Positions 17,930-27,218 of a stretch of 64,000 nucleotides of DNA are shown one piece after another (within the stretch, counting starts at the first letter, position 1; every line of letters starts with the position of its first letter). The translations under genes were made by a program, and so were the position numbers. The notes under the pieces are model-generated. The model had not been told where the DNA came from, searched no databases, and saw only the letters and a list, made by a program, of their open reading frames with translations. Location of the stretch: the NCBI GenBank assembly GCA_003054495.1, contig CP028514.1, positions 112,501-176,500 on the forward strand, read 5' to 3'. This DNA is from Carboxydocella thermautotrophica. Lineage in GTDB: Bacteria > Bacillota > GCA-003054495 > Carboxydocellales > Carboxydocellaceae.

Positions 17930-18472
17930 TTATCTTACTATGGACTGCTTATTTAAGCAAGGAAGCTCTCTCAAAGCTTCTTGAAAAAGTACCAGGTGCA
18001 ACTCTTCATCCTGAATTATCCGCTCTAAAAGTTTTTGGATATAAGGATCGTCAATTTGCATAATACGATAACGATAATTAGCTATAGCTTGTTTTTCTGC
18101 TTCAATATCAGCTTGTAATTGATCATAAACACTTGTACCGTATTTTATATAACAGCCATTCCAGTAGTGCCCCCAGGTGCTGAAAGCACCTCGAATTCTT
18201 GGTTCACCACCTAAAAGTACAATAGTTTCTGCCAATAACTCCATATGATGCATTTCAGTAATAGCAATACCCTCTAAAAGTTCAGCTATTTTTTTATTTT
18301 TTATTATATAGTGATGATATAAATACTGGGTTATTGCAGTAAATTCGCTGGCAAATCCAGCATAATCATCCATCAACAGCTCAGCATAGTAAGGATTTGA
18401 AGAAACTACTTTTATTTCTGGATATGGCCCGGCAGCTGCATATTTGTTAGGAGCATGTGCTAGAAAAGGCAT
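17930..18472 (-). CDS. Ferritin-like diiron/manganese protein (catalase/CotJC-like fold)
   Basis: The roughly 180-residue product has two helical halves. Metal-binding E-x2-H motifs lie in ITEMHHMELL (about residue 74) and DEELHLVLF (about residue 164), with further Glu residues in SEFTAITQYLYHHY and DIEAEKQA. These fit a four-helix ferritin-like dinuclear metal site of the bacterioferritin / manganese catalase / spore CotJC kind. It is shorter than true Mn-catalases. The ATG at 18472 is chosen over a GTG at 18481 because AGGGGGTGAT precedes it at good spacing. The exact activity is unknown. Confidence 0.75.
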   Translation of the reverse strand: MPFLAHAPNKYAAAGPYPEIKVVSSNPYYAELLMDDYAGFASEFTAITQYLYHHYIIKNKKIAELLEGIAITEMHHMELLAETIVLLGGEPRIRGAFSTWGHYWNGCYIKYGTSVYDQLQADIEAEKQAIANYRYRIMQIDDPYIQKLLERIIQDEELHLVLFQEALRELPCLNKQSIVR

Positions 18473-18614
18473 AAATATCACCCCCTATGTTATGCTATGC
18501 TTTAAGATATGATGTGAAGATGTGAAAAGTTAAATCAGTAATTCTATCTCCATTCTGCCCCTCATAGATATATAGATGTACTTTAATGCTATTTTCTATG
18601 AAGGGGTGGGGAGA

Positions 18615-19487
18615 ATGAAAAGAGAAATTTATTTTATTGTTCTATTTATAGCATGTTTATTATTACCTTCGGCAGTTCAGGCTGCCATGAGGGTTGAGGT
18701 GGATTTAAGCACCCAGATGGTCAAGGTCTATGATAACAATCTCTTGCTGCGGGCCATGATTTGTTCAACCGGTGCGCCTGGGACGCCAACACCGGTAGGG
18801 GATTTTCGCATCCAGGGCAAAGGGCCAATGTTTGTTACTGATTATGGGGTTTCAGCAAAATATTATTCCGCTTTCAACGGGGATTATCTTTTTCATTCCA
18901 TCCTTTTCGACCGAACCGGGAAACGCCTGATCAGCCGCTCAGTACAAATGTTAGGCCGGCCGGCGTCTCATGGCTGTATTCGCCTGAATCTCTATGATGC
19001 CAAGTGGTTACAGGAAAAGGTGCCCCGGGGAACACCGGTAAAAATCAGGAAAAGCGGCAAAGCAGGCATGAAAAAGGAAAAATGGAAAGTCCAGGTTAAT
19101 GGCAAACTTTACCCTGCCTGGCTGGATATACGCTGGCTGGAAGGGCAGGCTTATCTGCGGGCACAACAATTATCCTGGTTTATTCCCGGGAAAATGATAA
19201 TAAAAGGAACATATATACAGTTTGTCCGGGAAAAGACGGTTTTAGAGTTGTTTTTAAGCGAACCGGGGCTTAAAATAAATGGCAGGGAAACAAGGAGCAG
19301 TCTTGCGCCTCAATTATTTGCCGATGGGCCATACTTGCCTTTGCAGCCTGTACTGTCCGCTTTGGGCTACCAGCTGGAATATATGAACAAAGCCAAAGTC
19401 ATCAAAATCCAAACAGTGATACAGCTCCTCCAGCCTAATGGTACTGAAAATGTAGCTGATGGTGTATATGGCAATATATATAATTAA
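18615..19487 (+). CDS. L,D-transpeptidase (YkuD) with copper-amine-oxidase-like C-terminal domain
   Basis: The 290-residue protein has a signal peptide (about 1-24, ...AVQA), then a YkuD domain (about 26-148) with the catalytic SHGCIRLN motif. The C-terminal domain (about 155-275) ends in YLPLQPVLSALGYQLEY, typical of Cu_amine_oxidN1 stress/stalk domains. YkuD enzymes make 3-3 crosslinks in peptidoglycan and are common in spore formers. The ATG at 18615 follows GGGGTGGGGAG; an upstream in-frame ATG would not leave a good signal peptide. Confidence 0.9.
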   Translation: MKREIYFIVLFIACLLLPSAVQAAMRVEVDLSTQMVKVYDNNLLLRAMICSTGAPGTPTPVGDFRIQGKGPMFVTDYGVSAKYYSAFNGDYLFHSILFDRTGKRLISRSVQMLGRPASHGCIRLNLYDAKWLQEKVPRGTPVKIRKSGKAGMKKEKWKVQVNGKLYPAWLDIRWLEGQAYLRAQQLSWFIPGKMIIKGTYIQFVREKTVLELFLSEPGLKINGRETRSSLAPQLFADGPYLPLQPVLSALGYQLEYMNKAKVIKIQTVIQLLQPNGTENVADGVYGNIYN

Positions 19488-19543
19488 AGATTGATTGATA
19501 ACTCTTCCGGGCATAATAACAGAAAAAGTCCGGAGGTGCAGTT

Positions 19544-19696
19544 ATGAAAAGACATGGTCATAAATCCTGGGGAACCTGGACTTCCTGGGGGGGAATCGGG
19601 GCAGCAGAGGAATTTTTTCAACTGGGCTGGGGCCCACTGGCTGGAGGCAGTGAGGCAATGATGAACAAGAAGAGTCACAGGGAGGATGACGGATGA
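19544..19696 (+). CDS. 50-residue hypothetical protein coupled to mazG
   Basis: An open frame of 50 codons starts at ATG 19544 after GGAGGTGCA, a near-perfect ribosome site. It stops at TGA 19694-19696, overlapping the next ATG (ATGA at 19693-19696). The product is unusual: a tryptophan- and glycine-rich core (SWGTWTSWGGIG ... LGWGPLAGG) and a charged end (MNKKSHREDDG). It has no signal peptide and no cysteine. The ribosome site and the 4-base overlap make it a credible gene. I do not recognise the family. Confidence 0.7.
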   Translation: MKRHGHKSWGTWTSWGGIGAAEEFFQLGWGPLAGGSEAMMNKKSHREDDG

Positions 19697-20016
19697 AGCG
19701 CTTGCAGGAAGAGACCCATGCCTATATCAGCCAGTACAAGGAGGGCTATTTTAAGCCTTTGACCCTGGTAGCGCGGCTGGCAGAAGAAGTAGGAGAGCTG
19801 GCCCGGGAAGTAAACCACCAGTTTGGCGAGAAACCCAAAAAACCGGGGGAGCCGCCAGGAGACATAGCTCTTGAACTGGCGGATATCTTATTCATTGTTG
19901 TCTGTTTTGCCAATTCTCTGGGTATAGATCTGGATGAAGCCTGGGACCGGATGATGGAAAAGTACCGGACCCGGGATAAAAACCGCTGGACGCCTATAAC
20001 AGCTGAATCCGAGTAA
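19693..20016 (+). CDS. MazG-like nucleotide pyrophosphohydrolase
   Basis: The 107-residue product matches the small MazG/MazG-like fold: EEVGELAREV near residue 31 (E-x2-E) and ELADILFIVVCFAN near residue 65 (E-x2-D), the two helices that bind Mg and the nucleotide triphosphate. These enzymes hydrolyse NTPs or damaged nucleotides to monophosphates. It is translationally coupled to the 50-residue protein upstream. Confidence 0.9.
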   Translation: MKRLQEETHAYISQYKEGYFKPLTLVARLAEEVGELAREVNHQFGEKPKKPGEPPGDIALELADILFIVVCFANSLGIDLDEAWDRMMEKYRTRDKNRWTPITAESE

Positions 20017-20020
20017 TATT

Positions 20021-20062
20021 AGCCCCCTGGCCCTCATAAGATGATAGTGAGGGAAGGGGGCT
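20021..20062 (+). promoter_or_regulatory. Hairpin masking the ribosome site of the next gene
   Basis: AGCCCCC (20021-20027) pairs with GGGGGCT (20056-20062), and CCCTCA (20031-20036) pairs with TGAGGG (20048-20053). The right arm contains the probable Shine-Dalgarno of the gene starting at 20068. No T run follows, so it is not an intrinsic terminator. Control of translation is an inference. Confidence 0.55.
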
Positions 20063-20067
20063 GGATT

Positions 20068-20754
20068 ATGGGGAAAAACCGGTACTGGATTTTCATAACA
20101 TTTAGCTTAGCGATTATAGCGGTTCTGGCTGCTGCGAGCTGGTGGTGGTTGACCCGCCCTCTTTCCCCTGAACAAATTTTGCAAAACTTGCCCCGGCAGA
20201 TGGTGCAATTGCAGAGCTATGAATTTCAAAATCGCGCCTGGCTGGAGGTGGATGGGAAAAAACAGGATTTAAGTGATCTGCAGGGAGTAAAGGTTGGCCA
20301 GGATGTGCATTTGCAGGGCCAACTGCTTAAAACGCCTCTGGATTACTATCAGGTCAAGGGGAAAATTTATCTGAAGGACCCCTATGGTCGCTGGCAGCAA
20401 ATGCCGCCACCGCAGGCGGGTAGCCAGGATTTGATTGAGATTTTGCTTTCATCCTGGGGCCTACTGGACTGGGGCCAGGGCCTAAAAGCAACGGACCAGA
20501 TTACGGAAGCAAAGGTAGCAGGGGTGAATTGCTATCGTATCACTACTACTCCACGCATTACTAATCCCTATCTGAACCAGGCTTTTGGTCAGTTTGAGGG
20601 GACATTATGGCTGGATCAAAAAGAAGGAAAACTTTATCGAGTAATGCTGACCGGGACTCATCAGAAAAATCCCGGGGTAAAAATCTTTATTAACCTGGAT
20701 TTTCGGCGACACAACCAGATTAATCAACCACTAAAACCACCGGTCATACCTTGA
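20068..20754 (+). CDS. Membrane-anchored protein of unknown function (lipoprotein-carrier-like fold possible)
   Basis: The 228-residue product has one N-terminal membrane segment (about residues 8-27) and an exported domain with alternating beta-strand patterns (YEFQNRAWLEVDGKK, YYQVKGKIYLKD, FEGTLWLDQKEGKLYRVML). These resemble LolA/LppX-type folds seen in Gram-positive surface lipoproteins. No lipobox cysteine is present. The ATG at 20068 follows GGGAAGGGGG; an ATG at 20041 would lie inside the hairpin loop and lacks a ribosome site. Confidence 0.65.
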   Translation: MGKNRYWIFITFSLAIIAVLAAASWWWLTRPLSPEQILQNLPRQMVQLQSYEFQNRAWLEVDGKKQDLSDLQGVKVGQDVHLQGQLLKTPLDYYQVKGKIYLKDPYGRWQQMPPPQAGSQDLIEILLSSWGLLDWGQGLKATDQITEAKVAGVNCYRITTTPRITNPYLNQAFGQFEGTLWLDQKEGKLYRVMLTGTHQKNPGVKIFINLDFRRHNQINQPLKPPVIP

Positions 20755-20770
20755 CCGGTTTCCTTTTTCC
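20736..20770 (+). terminator. Intrinsic terminator
   Basis: ACCGGTCA pairs with TGACCGGT across a 5-base loop, followed by TTCCTTTTTC. It overlaps the end of the preceding gene. Confidence 0.85.
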
Positions 20771-20810
20771 GTGTTAAAATTGAAAAACAAACTTGCAGGG
20801 AGGACAGAAC

Positions 20811-21350
20811 ATGATCGCAGAGGCTGAACGGATTTTATTGTCAGAAGAGGAAATTCAGGCAAAAGTAAAGGAATTGGGAGCAGAAATTTCTTCCTATTAT
20901 GGGGACAAGCCCATTTTGGCTCTGGGGATACTGAAAGGTGCTATTGTGTTCATGTCTGACTTGATTCGGCAGATCACCTGTCCACTGGAAATAGACTTCA
21001 TGGCAGTATCCAGTTATGGTTCTTCCACCGAATCTTCCGGTGTGGTTAGAATCTTAAAGGATCTGGACTGCAGCATTGAGGGGAAAAACGTTCTGATTAT
21101 TGAGGATATTATTGACAGTGGCCTCACTTTGAATTATCTCGTAGAAAACCTGAAATCCCGGGGGCCGGCCAGTGTTAAGATTGTAACTCTGCTGAATAAG
21201 CCCAGCCGGCGTAAAGTGAATATTCAAGCTGATTTTAACGGTTTTACCATTCCCGATGAATTTGTGGTGGGCTATGGTCTGGATTTTGCAGAAAGATACC
21301 GCAACCTGCCCTATATTTGCGTGTTAAAACCGGAAGCTTATCAGAAATAG
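20811..21350 (+). CDS. hpt: Hypoxanthine phosphoribosyltransferase
   Basis: The enzyme salvages hypoxanthine (and guanine) with PRPP. The 179-residue product carries the PRPP motif [13 protein letters not shown] (about residues 99-111) and the N-terminal [11 protein letters not shown] block. The ATG at 20811 follows CAGGGAGGAC. It is 20 nt upstream of guaA, so purine salvage and GMP formation are co-transcribed. Confidence 0.96.
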   Translation: MIAEAERILLSEEEIQAKVKELGAEISSYYGDKPILALGILKGAIVFMSDLIRQITCPLEIDFMAVSSYGSSTESSGVVRILKDLDCSIEGKNVLIIEDIIDSGLTLNYLVENLKSRGPASVKIVTLLNKPSRRKVNIQADFNGFTIPDEFVVGYGLDFAERYRNLPYICVLKPEAYQK

Positions 21351-21370
21351 GATAGGAGGCCATTAAAGAA

Positions 21371-22906
21371 ATGCAACAGCAGGAAATGGTATTGGTCCTG
21401 GATTTCGGCGGTCAATACAGTCAGCTGATCGCCCGGCGCATCAGGGAGTGCAGGGTATATTGCGAAATGCTGCCTTATACCACTTCCCTGGAACGCATTA
21501 AAGCCATGAATCCGAAAGGGATTGTCTTTTCCGGCGGACCAGCCAGCGTCTACGGAGAAGGAGCACCGCGGATTGATGCCGCCATCTTTGAGCTGGGAAT
21601 TCCGATTCTGGGTATTTGCTATGGCATGCAGCTGATGGCTTATACCCTGGGGGGCAAAGTGGACCGGGCTGTTAACCGGGAATATGGCAAAACCGAGCTG
21701 CGCATCCTGAAAGAGGATCAAGTTTTTGCCGGGATCGAAAGCCCTACCCAGTGCTGGATGAGCCATGGGGATTTTGTAGCTGCTGCTCCGGCTGGTTTTG
21801 AGGTGACAGCCCAGACGGAACATACTCCGGTGGCAGCTATGGCTGATTACCAGCGCCAGCTCTATGCGGTACAATTCCATCCGGAAGTGGTGCATACCCC
21901 GAAAGGCCAGGAGATGCTGCGCAATTTCCTCTTCAATGTTTGCGGCTGCCATGGTACCTGGAACATGGGCTCCTTTATTGAACAAACAGTAAAGGAAATT
22001 CGGGAGCGGGTAGGAGACCGCAAGGTGCTGTGTGCCCTCTCGGGTGGAGTGGATTCTTCCGTAGCAGCAGTACTGGTTCACAAGGCAGTAGGGGATCAGC
22101 TGACCTGTGTTTTTGTTAACCATGGCCTTTTGCGCAAAGGGGAAGCCGAACAGGTACGGCGAATCTTTAGCGAGAAGTTTAAGATAAATCTGGTTTATGT
22201 GGATGCGGAAGAGCGGTTCCTGCAAAAACTGGCCGGGGTTACTGATCCGGAACGCAAACGGAAACTGATTGGCAATGAATTCATTTATGTTTTCGAAGAT
22301 GAGGCCAAAAAACTGGGGCAGATTGATTTTCTGGTGCAGGGTACCCTCTATCCCGATGTGGTGGAGAGCGGCACGGAAACAGCAGCTACGATCAAAACCC
22401 ACCACAATGTGGGGGGCTTGCCGGAAGACATGCAGTTTGAACTGATTGAACCCCTGCGCTGGCTGTTCAAGGATGAAGTGCGAGCAGTGGGTGAGGAACT
22501 GGGATTGCCTGCTGAGATCGTCTGGCGCCAGCCTTTCCCGGGCCCCGGGTTGGCGGTACGCATTTTGGGAGAGGTTACCAGGGACAAACTGGATATATTG
22601 CGGGAAGCTGATGCGATTGTTACTGAAGAGATCTTTAATGCGGGCTTGAACAAACGGGTATGGCAGTATTTCGCCGTACTGCCTTCCATGAAAAGTGTGG
22701 GTGTGATGGGGGATGAACGCACTTATGCATACACTATCGTAGTGCGAGCAGTGACCAGTGAGGACGGTATGACTGCGGACTGGGCCCGCTTGCCCTATGA
22801 GCTGCTGGAGCGTATCTCCAACCGGATTGTCAATGAGGTACCCCATGTGAACCGGGTTGTCTATGATATAACTTCTAAGCCTCCTGGCACCATTGAGTGG
22901 GAGTAA
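21371..22906 (+). CDS. guaA: GMP synthase (glutamine-hydrolysing)
   Basis: GuaA converts XMP to GMP using glutamine. The 511-residue protein has the glutaminase domain first (GICYGMQ with the nucleophilic Cys, and HPEVVHT), then the ATP pyrophosphatase P-loop SGGVDSS near residue 226, and the C-terminal dimerisation domain ending [15 protein letters not shown] lies upstream of the ATG. It ends at an intrinsic terminator, separating it from the heme genes. Confidence 0.97.
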   Translation: MQQQEMVLVLDFGGQYSQLIARRIRECRVYCEMLPYTTSLERIKAMNPKGIVFSGGPASVYGEGAPRIDAAIFELGIPILGICYGMQLMAYTLGGKVDRAVNREYGKTELRILKEDQVFAGIESPTQCWMSHGDFVAAAPAGFEVTAQTEHTPVAAMADYQRQLYAVQFHPEVVHTPKGQEMLRNFLFNVCGCHGTWNMGSFIEQTVKEIRERVGDRKVLCALSGGVDSSVAAVLVHKAVGDQLTCVFVNHGLLRKGEAEQVRRIFSEKFKINLVYVDAEERFLQKLAGVTDPERKRKLIGNEFIYVFEDEAKKLGQIDFLVQGTLYPDVVESGTETAATIKTHHNVGGLPEDMQFELIEPLRWLFKDEVRAVGEELGLPAEIVWRQPFPGPGLAVRILGEVTRDKLDILREADAIVTEEIFNAGLNKRVWQYFAVLPSMKSVGVMGDERTYAYTIVVRAVTSEDGMTADWARLPYELLERISNRIVNEVPHVNRVVYDITSKPPGTIEWE

Positions 22907-22910
22907 ATGC

Positions 22911-22938
22911 TATCCCTCCGTTTAACGGAGGGTATTTT
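22911..22938 (+). terminator. Intrinsic terminator after guaA
   Basis: TATCCCTCCG and CGGAGGGTA form the stem around TTTAA, followed by TTTTGTT. Confidence 0.88.
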
Positions 22939-23037
22939 GTTAATTAGCGAAAATAGGGTAAGATAAAAAAGGATTTTCTTCTTTCTCGTTGAATAGTAAA
23001 AAGTATGTGAAACTGAGGACAAGGAGGCAGTACATAC

Positions 23038-24066
23038 ATGAATGACACCTTTCTCAAAGCATGTCGCCGGGAGCCGGTGGATTATACTCCTGTTTGGCTG
23101 ATGCGCCAGGCGGGCCGTTACATGGCCGAATATATGGCGATTAGAAGCAAGTATTCTTTCCTGGAAATGTGCAAGATTCCGGAAATTGCCGCTGAAGTTA
23201 CTTTGCAACCGGTGAACAAACTGGGGGTGGATGCTGCCATCCTCTTTGCCGATATTCTTTTGCCTTTGGAAGGCATGGGGATTCAACTGGAGTTTGCCAA
23301 AAACGAGGGCCCGGTAATTCATAACCCGGTCCGAACCAGGGCGGATGTGGATGCCATCCGGGTCATTGAGGCGGAAGAGGCTACTCCCTATGTCATGGAA
23401 GCCATCCGTATCTTACGGCGGGAACTGGCAGATAAAGTTCCTCTGATCGGTTTTTCCGGTGCGCCCTTTACCCTGGCTAGCTATATTATCGAGGGGGGCG
23501 GCTCTAAAAATTATATTGAGTGCAAGAAGATGATGTGGCAGGCCCCCGAAGTTTGGCATGCTCTGATGGACAAGATTGCCGAGGTGATTTTGCGTTACCT
23601 CAAGGCTCAGATTGCTGCCGGAGCCCAGGCGGTGCAGTTATTTGACTCCTGGGTAGGGGCTCTGTCTCCCGAAGATTATCGTCAGTATGTGCTGCCTTAT
23701 TCCAAAAAGGTGCTGGACGGCCTGAAGGATAGTGGCGTGCCCGTGATCCATTTTGCCAATAATGCCTCCAGCATGCTGGAACTGGTGAAAGAAGCCGGTG
23801 GAGATGTCATCGGCCTGGACTGGCGCATCAATATCGATGATGCCATTCGTCGCCTGGGCGATGATGTAGCTGTTCAGGGCAATCTGGATCCCATGATGTT
23901 GTTTGCACCGCCCCGGGTAATTGAGGAAAGGGTTAAGGATATTCTGGCCCGGGTTGGCAATCGGCCGGGACATATTTTTAACCTGGGCCATGGCATCCAC
24001 AAAGATACCCCGGTAGAACATGTGATTGCTCTGGTGGAAGCAGTGCACAAACACAGTCGCCGGTAA
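23038..24066 (+). CDS. hemE: Uroporphyrinogen decarboxylase
   Basis: HemE decarboxylates uroporphyrinogen III to coproporphyrinogen III. The 342-residue product has the N-terminal PVWLMRQAGRY signature with its substrate-binding Arg, the FADILLP block with the catalytic Asp, and the GFSGAPFTLASYIIEGGGS signature region. AAGGAGG precedes the ATG. It is the first of three consecutive heme genes (12-nt gap to hemH). Confidence 0.97.
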   Translation: MNDTFLKACRREPVDYTPVWLMRQAGRYMAEYMAIRSKYSFLEMCKIPEIAAEVTLQPVNKLGVDAAILFADILLPLEGMGIQLEFAKNEGPVIHNPVRTRADVDAIRVIEAEEATPYVMEAIRILRRELADKVPLIGFSGAPFTLASYIIEGGGSKNYIECKKMMWQAPEVWHALMDKIAEVILRYLKAQIAAGAQAVQLFDSWVGALSPEDYRQYVLPYSKKVLDGLKDSGVPVIHFANNASSMLELVKEAGGDVIGLDWRINIDDAIRRLGDDVAVQGNLDPMMLFAPPRVIEERVKDILARVGNRPGHIFNLGHGIHKDTPVEHVIALVEAVHKHSRR

Positions 24067-24078
24067 GGAGTGAAGTAA

Positions 24079-24999
24079 ATGGGAGAGCGGCTCAACGGGG
24101 TGCTGTTGCTGGGTTTTGGCGGGCCAGAAGGGCCAGAAGGGGTCGAGGCTTTTATGACCCGGTTGATGAAAGGGCGAAAACCGCCGCCGCCGGTGATCAC
24201 CAAAGTACAGGCCCGTTATCGGCAAATTGGAGGAAAGTCTCCCCTGCTGGAGATTACCAGGGCCCAGGCGGCCGCCCTGGAAGCCAGACTGAACCAGCTG
24301 GGAGGAAGCTGGAAGGTAGCGGTAGGAATGAGCAATTCGGCTCCATATATAGAAGAGGGCTTGAAGGAACTGATTGCAGCAGGGGCCGGGCAGGTTATCG
24401 CTCTCAGCATCTCGCCCCATTATTCGCGGATAACCACTGGAGCCTATCTGGCTGAAGTGGACAGGCTAAAGGAGCAGTTTTCCTGTCCGGTGATTCCGGC
24501 ACCGGCCTGGTATGACCATCCCCTGTTTATCGCGGCTCTGGCTGCGAGGGGAAGGGAACAGCTACAGGACTTTGAGCGGCCGGAAGAGGTAGAATTGATT
24601 TTCAGTGCCCACAGCTTGCCTGTCTCCTATGTAAGCGGGTCGGAGGCTGACCCCTATCAGGAGCAGGTGGAAGTAACAGCCCGGGCTCTGGCTGCTCATT
24701 TTCCGGCCAATCCCTGGACCCTGGCTTACCAGAGCAAAGGGGGCGGGCAGGGGGAATGGCTGGGCCCGGAAGTGGAGGAAGTGCTGGAGCAGCTGGCGGC
24801 GAAGGGTAAAAAGGATGTCCTGCTGATTCCCATCGGTTTTGCGGCTGACCATATTGAGACACTGTATGACATAGATATCGAGCAGGCCAATCATGCCAGA
24901 TCCCTGGGGCTGAATTTCCGGCGGGCCCGGGCAGTCAATGATTTGCCGTTATTTATTTCAGCCCTGGCGGAGGTTGTAACAGAGGTGATGAAAAGATGA
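24079..24999 (+). CDS. hemH: Ferrochelatase (probably coproporphyrin type)
   Basis: The enzyme inserts ferrous iron into a porphyrin. The 306-residue product contains SAHSLP (metal-binding His, about residue 177) and FAADHIETLYDIDIE (catalytic Glu, about residue 260). In Firmicutes with the hemE-hemH-hemY order the substrate is generally coproporphyrin III (CpfC). I infer the same here, but the final enzyme ChdC is not in the window. Its stop overlaps the hemY ATG (ATGA at 24996-24999). Confidence 0.93.
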   Translation: MGERLNGVLLLGFGGPEGPEGVEAFMTRLMKGRKPPPPVITKVQARYRQIGGKSPLLEITRAQAAALEARLNQLGGSWKVAVGMSNSAPYIEEGLKELIAAGAGQVIALSISPHYSRITTGAYLAEVDRLKEQFSCPVIPAPAWYDHPLFIAALAARGREQLQDFERPEEVELIFSAHSLPVSYVSGSEADPYQEQVEVTARALAAHFPANPWTLAYQSKGGGQGEWLGPEVEEVLEQLAAKGKKDVLLIPIGFAADHIETLYDIDIEQANHARSLGLNFRRARAVNDLPLFISALAEVVTEVMKR

Positions 25000-26411
25000 A
25001 AAAAGTGGTCATTATCGGTGGCGGCATCACGGGTTTAGCGGCTGCCTACACTCTGGGGAAAAAGGGACAGGGCCAGGTGGACTATCTCCTGATCGAGCGG
25101 GAGCAGCGCCTGGGAGGCAAAATTGCCACAGATAAGGTTGATGGCTTTGTTATTGAAGGTGGGCCCGACTGTTTTCTTTCGGAAAAGCCTCAGGTGGCTC
25201 AGCTCAGTGCCGAACTGGGGATTGAGGAACAGCTCTTGCCCAGCCATGAGGCCAGCAAAGGGACTTATGTCTTTTCCGGAGGCAGACTGCACAAGCTGCC
25301 GGAAGGCTTGATGTTGATGGTGCCGACCAAAATCGTTCCTTTTGCGCTGAGCTCCCTCATTTCCTGGCCGGGAAAAATCCGCATGGGGATGGATCTGTTT
25401 ATTCCACCGCGCCAGAGTGATGAAGATGAGAGTCTGGCCAGTTTTGTTACCCGCAGATTGGGGCGGGAAGCACTGGAGAAAATTGCTGAACCCCTCATTG
25501 GGGGCATTCATGCTGGGGATCCGGAGAAAATGAGCTTAAAGGCCAGTTTTCCCCGTTTCCTTGATATGGAAAAGAAATATGGTAGCCTGATTAAAGCCAT
25601 GCTGGCAGCCCGAAGGCATAAAGCGCCGGTACAGTATCTGGCCAATGGTAAAATTGAAAAAACCTATTTCATGTCCTTCAAGGAGGGCATGGGACAACTG
25701 GTAGAGGCTGTTGCCAGCAAACTGGACCCGGCCAAAATCTGGCTGGGGCAGGAAGTAAAAGGGATAAAGCGTCAGGCTGACGGAAAGTATCTCGTGGAAC
25801 TGGCAGGCAAAGAGCCGGTAATTGCCGATGCAATTATCCTGGCCACACCGGCCAATGCAGCGGCAGAATTGACCGCTGAACTGGATCGGGAAATCAGTCA
25901 GCTCTTGCAGGGCATTCCTTTTGTTTCCTCGGCTACTGTCTCTCTGGCTTACCGGAAAGGGGATGTAAAACAGGACCTGAACTCCTTTGGTTTTGTCATT
26001 CCCAGGGTGGAAGGGCGTAAAATCATGGCGGCTACGTATAGCTCTACCAAATGGTATGGGCATCGAACCCCGGGAGAGGAATATGTTCTCCTGCGGGCTT
26101 TTGTGGGCGGGCCAGCCAGTCAGGAGCTGGTCTTGCTGGATGACGAGCGCATGATCAGTATGGTTCGCGCCGAATTGCGGGAGATTATGGGCTTGACTGC
26201 AGATCCGTTGCTTACCCGGGTGTACCGCTGGGTTAAAGGCATGCCTCAGTATGTGCTGGGCCATCTGGAGCGGATTAAGGCCCTGGAGGAAAAAACGGCC
26301 CAGTATCCGGGGTTGCAGATCGTAGGCGGTTCTTATCGTGGAGTAGGTATTGGTAACTGTGTAGGCGAAGGCTGGAATGCCGCTGAAAACATCTTGAAGC
26401 AGCTGAGCTAA
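24996..26411 (+). CDS. hemY: Coproporphyrinogen/protoporphyrinogen oxidase, FAD-dependent
   Basis: The 471-residue flavoprotein starts with the dinucleotide-binding motif VVIIGGGITGLAAAYTL. It contains GGPDCFLSEKP and GGIHAGDP, characteristic of HemY/CgoX, and ends with a second FAD contact (GGSYRGVGIGNCVGEG). It oxidises the porphyrinogen ring by six electrons. The HemY type normally uses oxygen, which is odd in a strict anaerobe; another electron acceptor must be assumed if the organism is strictly anaerobic. Confidence 0.93.
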   Translation: MKKVVIIGGGITGLAAAYTLGKKGQGQVDYLLIEREQRLGGKIATDKVDGFVIEGGPDCFLSEKPQVAQLSAELGIEEQLLPSHEASKGTYVFSGGRLHKLPEGLMLMVPTKIVPFALSSLISWPGKIRMGMDLFIPPRQSDEDESLASFVTRRLGREALEKIAEPLIGGIHAGDPEKMSLKASFPRFLDMEKKYGSLIKAMLAARRHKAPVQYLANGKIEKTYFMSFKEGMGQLVEAVASKLDPAKIWLGQEVKGIKRQADGKYLVELAGKEPVIADAIILATPANAAAELTAELDREISQLLQGIPFVSSATVSLAYRKGDVKQDLNSFGFVIPRVEGRKIMAATYSSTKWYGHRTPGEEYVLLRAFVGGPASQELVLLDDERMISMVRAELREIMGLTADPLLTRVYRWVKGMPQYVLGHLERIKALEEKTAQYPGLQIVGGSYRGVGIGNCVGEGWNAAENILKQLS

Positions 26412-26430
26412 AAATATGGGAGGAGACCGC

Positions 26431-27111
26431 ATGGAAGGGCAGAAACGGCAAGTGCTGGCACTGGTGGGCAGTTACCGCAAAGGGGGTAATACCGACTTGA
26501 TCATTGAGCAGGCTCTGGCCGGGGCTAGAGACTGTGGAGCGGAAACGGAAAAATTTTTTGTGGATGATTTGCGGTTTACCTCCTGTCAGGGTTGCTATGA
26601 ATGCCGGCCGGCAGGGGTATGCAAACTGGAGGATGATGTCCGCCTGATTCGGGATAAAATAGAGGCTGCTGATGGCATTATTATCGGTACTCCCATTTAT
26701 GGAAATTACATGACCGGGCAACTAAAAATGTTGCTGGATCGTTTGATGGGGGTATTAACCCGACGGGTTTTTGATCCCCGGGAAAAGAAGTTCCAGACTT
26801 TTAGCCGCCTGGTGCCGAAACAGCGCAATGTATTGCTGGTATTCACAGCTGGCGCACCTCATCCTGAATGTGCTGAAGATGCTGAAAAACTGCTGCGGCG
26901 GATGATGGAAAAGCATGCCAATGGCGGGTTTGTAGAAGCCCTGGTGGCTACTTCGGTTACCAGCCAGGGGGCTATTGCCATGAGTGTAGCGGAACTGCTG
27001 GAATTAGCCAGGCGATCCGGGATACCAATTGGGGAGGAACAGGCCCGCCAGGCCTGGGAGCGCAACCAGAGGGTACTGGCTCGGGCTTTTGAGCTGGGAA
27101 GAAAGTTATAA
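26431..27111 (+). CDS. Iron-sulfur flavoprotein / NADPH-dependent FMN reductase family
   Basis: The 226-residue product has a flavodoxin-like fold with an FMN-binding GSYRKGGNTD loop near the N-terminus and TPIYGNYMTGQLK near residue 85. The compact cysteine motif CQGCYECRPAGVC (C-x2-C-x2-C-x5-C) is that of iron-sulfur flavoproteins (Isf). The ATG at 26431 is chosen because GGAGGAG lies 6 nt upstream; the ATG at 26416 precedes that site. It follows hemY closely and may be co-transcribed. The redox partner is unknown. Confidence 0.85.
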   Translation: MEGQKRQVLALVGSYRKGGNTDLIIEQALAGARDCGAETEKFFVDDLRFTSCQGCYECRPAGVCKLEDDVRLIRDKIEAADGIIIGTPIYGNYMTGQLKMLLDRLMGVLTRRVFDPREKKFQTFSRLVPKQRNVLLVFTAGAPHPECAEDAEKLLRRMMEKHANGGFVEALVATSVTSQGAIAMSVAELLELARRSGIPIGEEQARQAWERNQRVLARAFELGRKL

Positions 27112-27124
27112 GGAAAGGAAACAG

Positions 27125-27153
27125 GCTGTCTGCGAGAGGCGGACAGCTTTTTT
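27125..27153 (+). terminator. Intrinsic terminator after the heme cluster
   Basis: GCTGTCTGC pairs with GCGGACAGC (one G-U) around a 5-base loop and is followed by six T. Confidence 0.92.
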
Positions 27154-27218
27154 GTTCACACAATCGCCATATTCTTTCGTTATACTGAAATTAGTATCCT
27201 GGGTCGGAGGGTGAGGCT

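Noticed and set aside
21341-22846. 501-codon antisense frame across guaA
   Set aside because: It is a long shadow caused by codon bias of guaA, rich in His/Gln/Pro with no recognisable domain.
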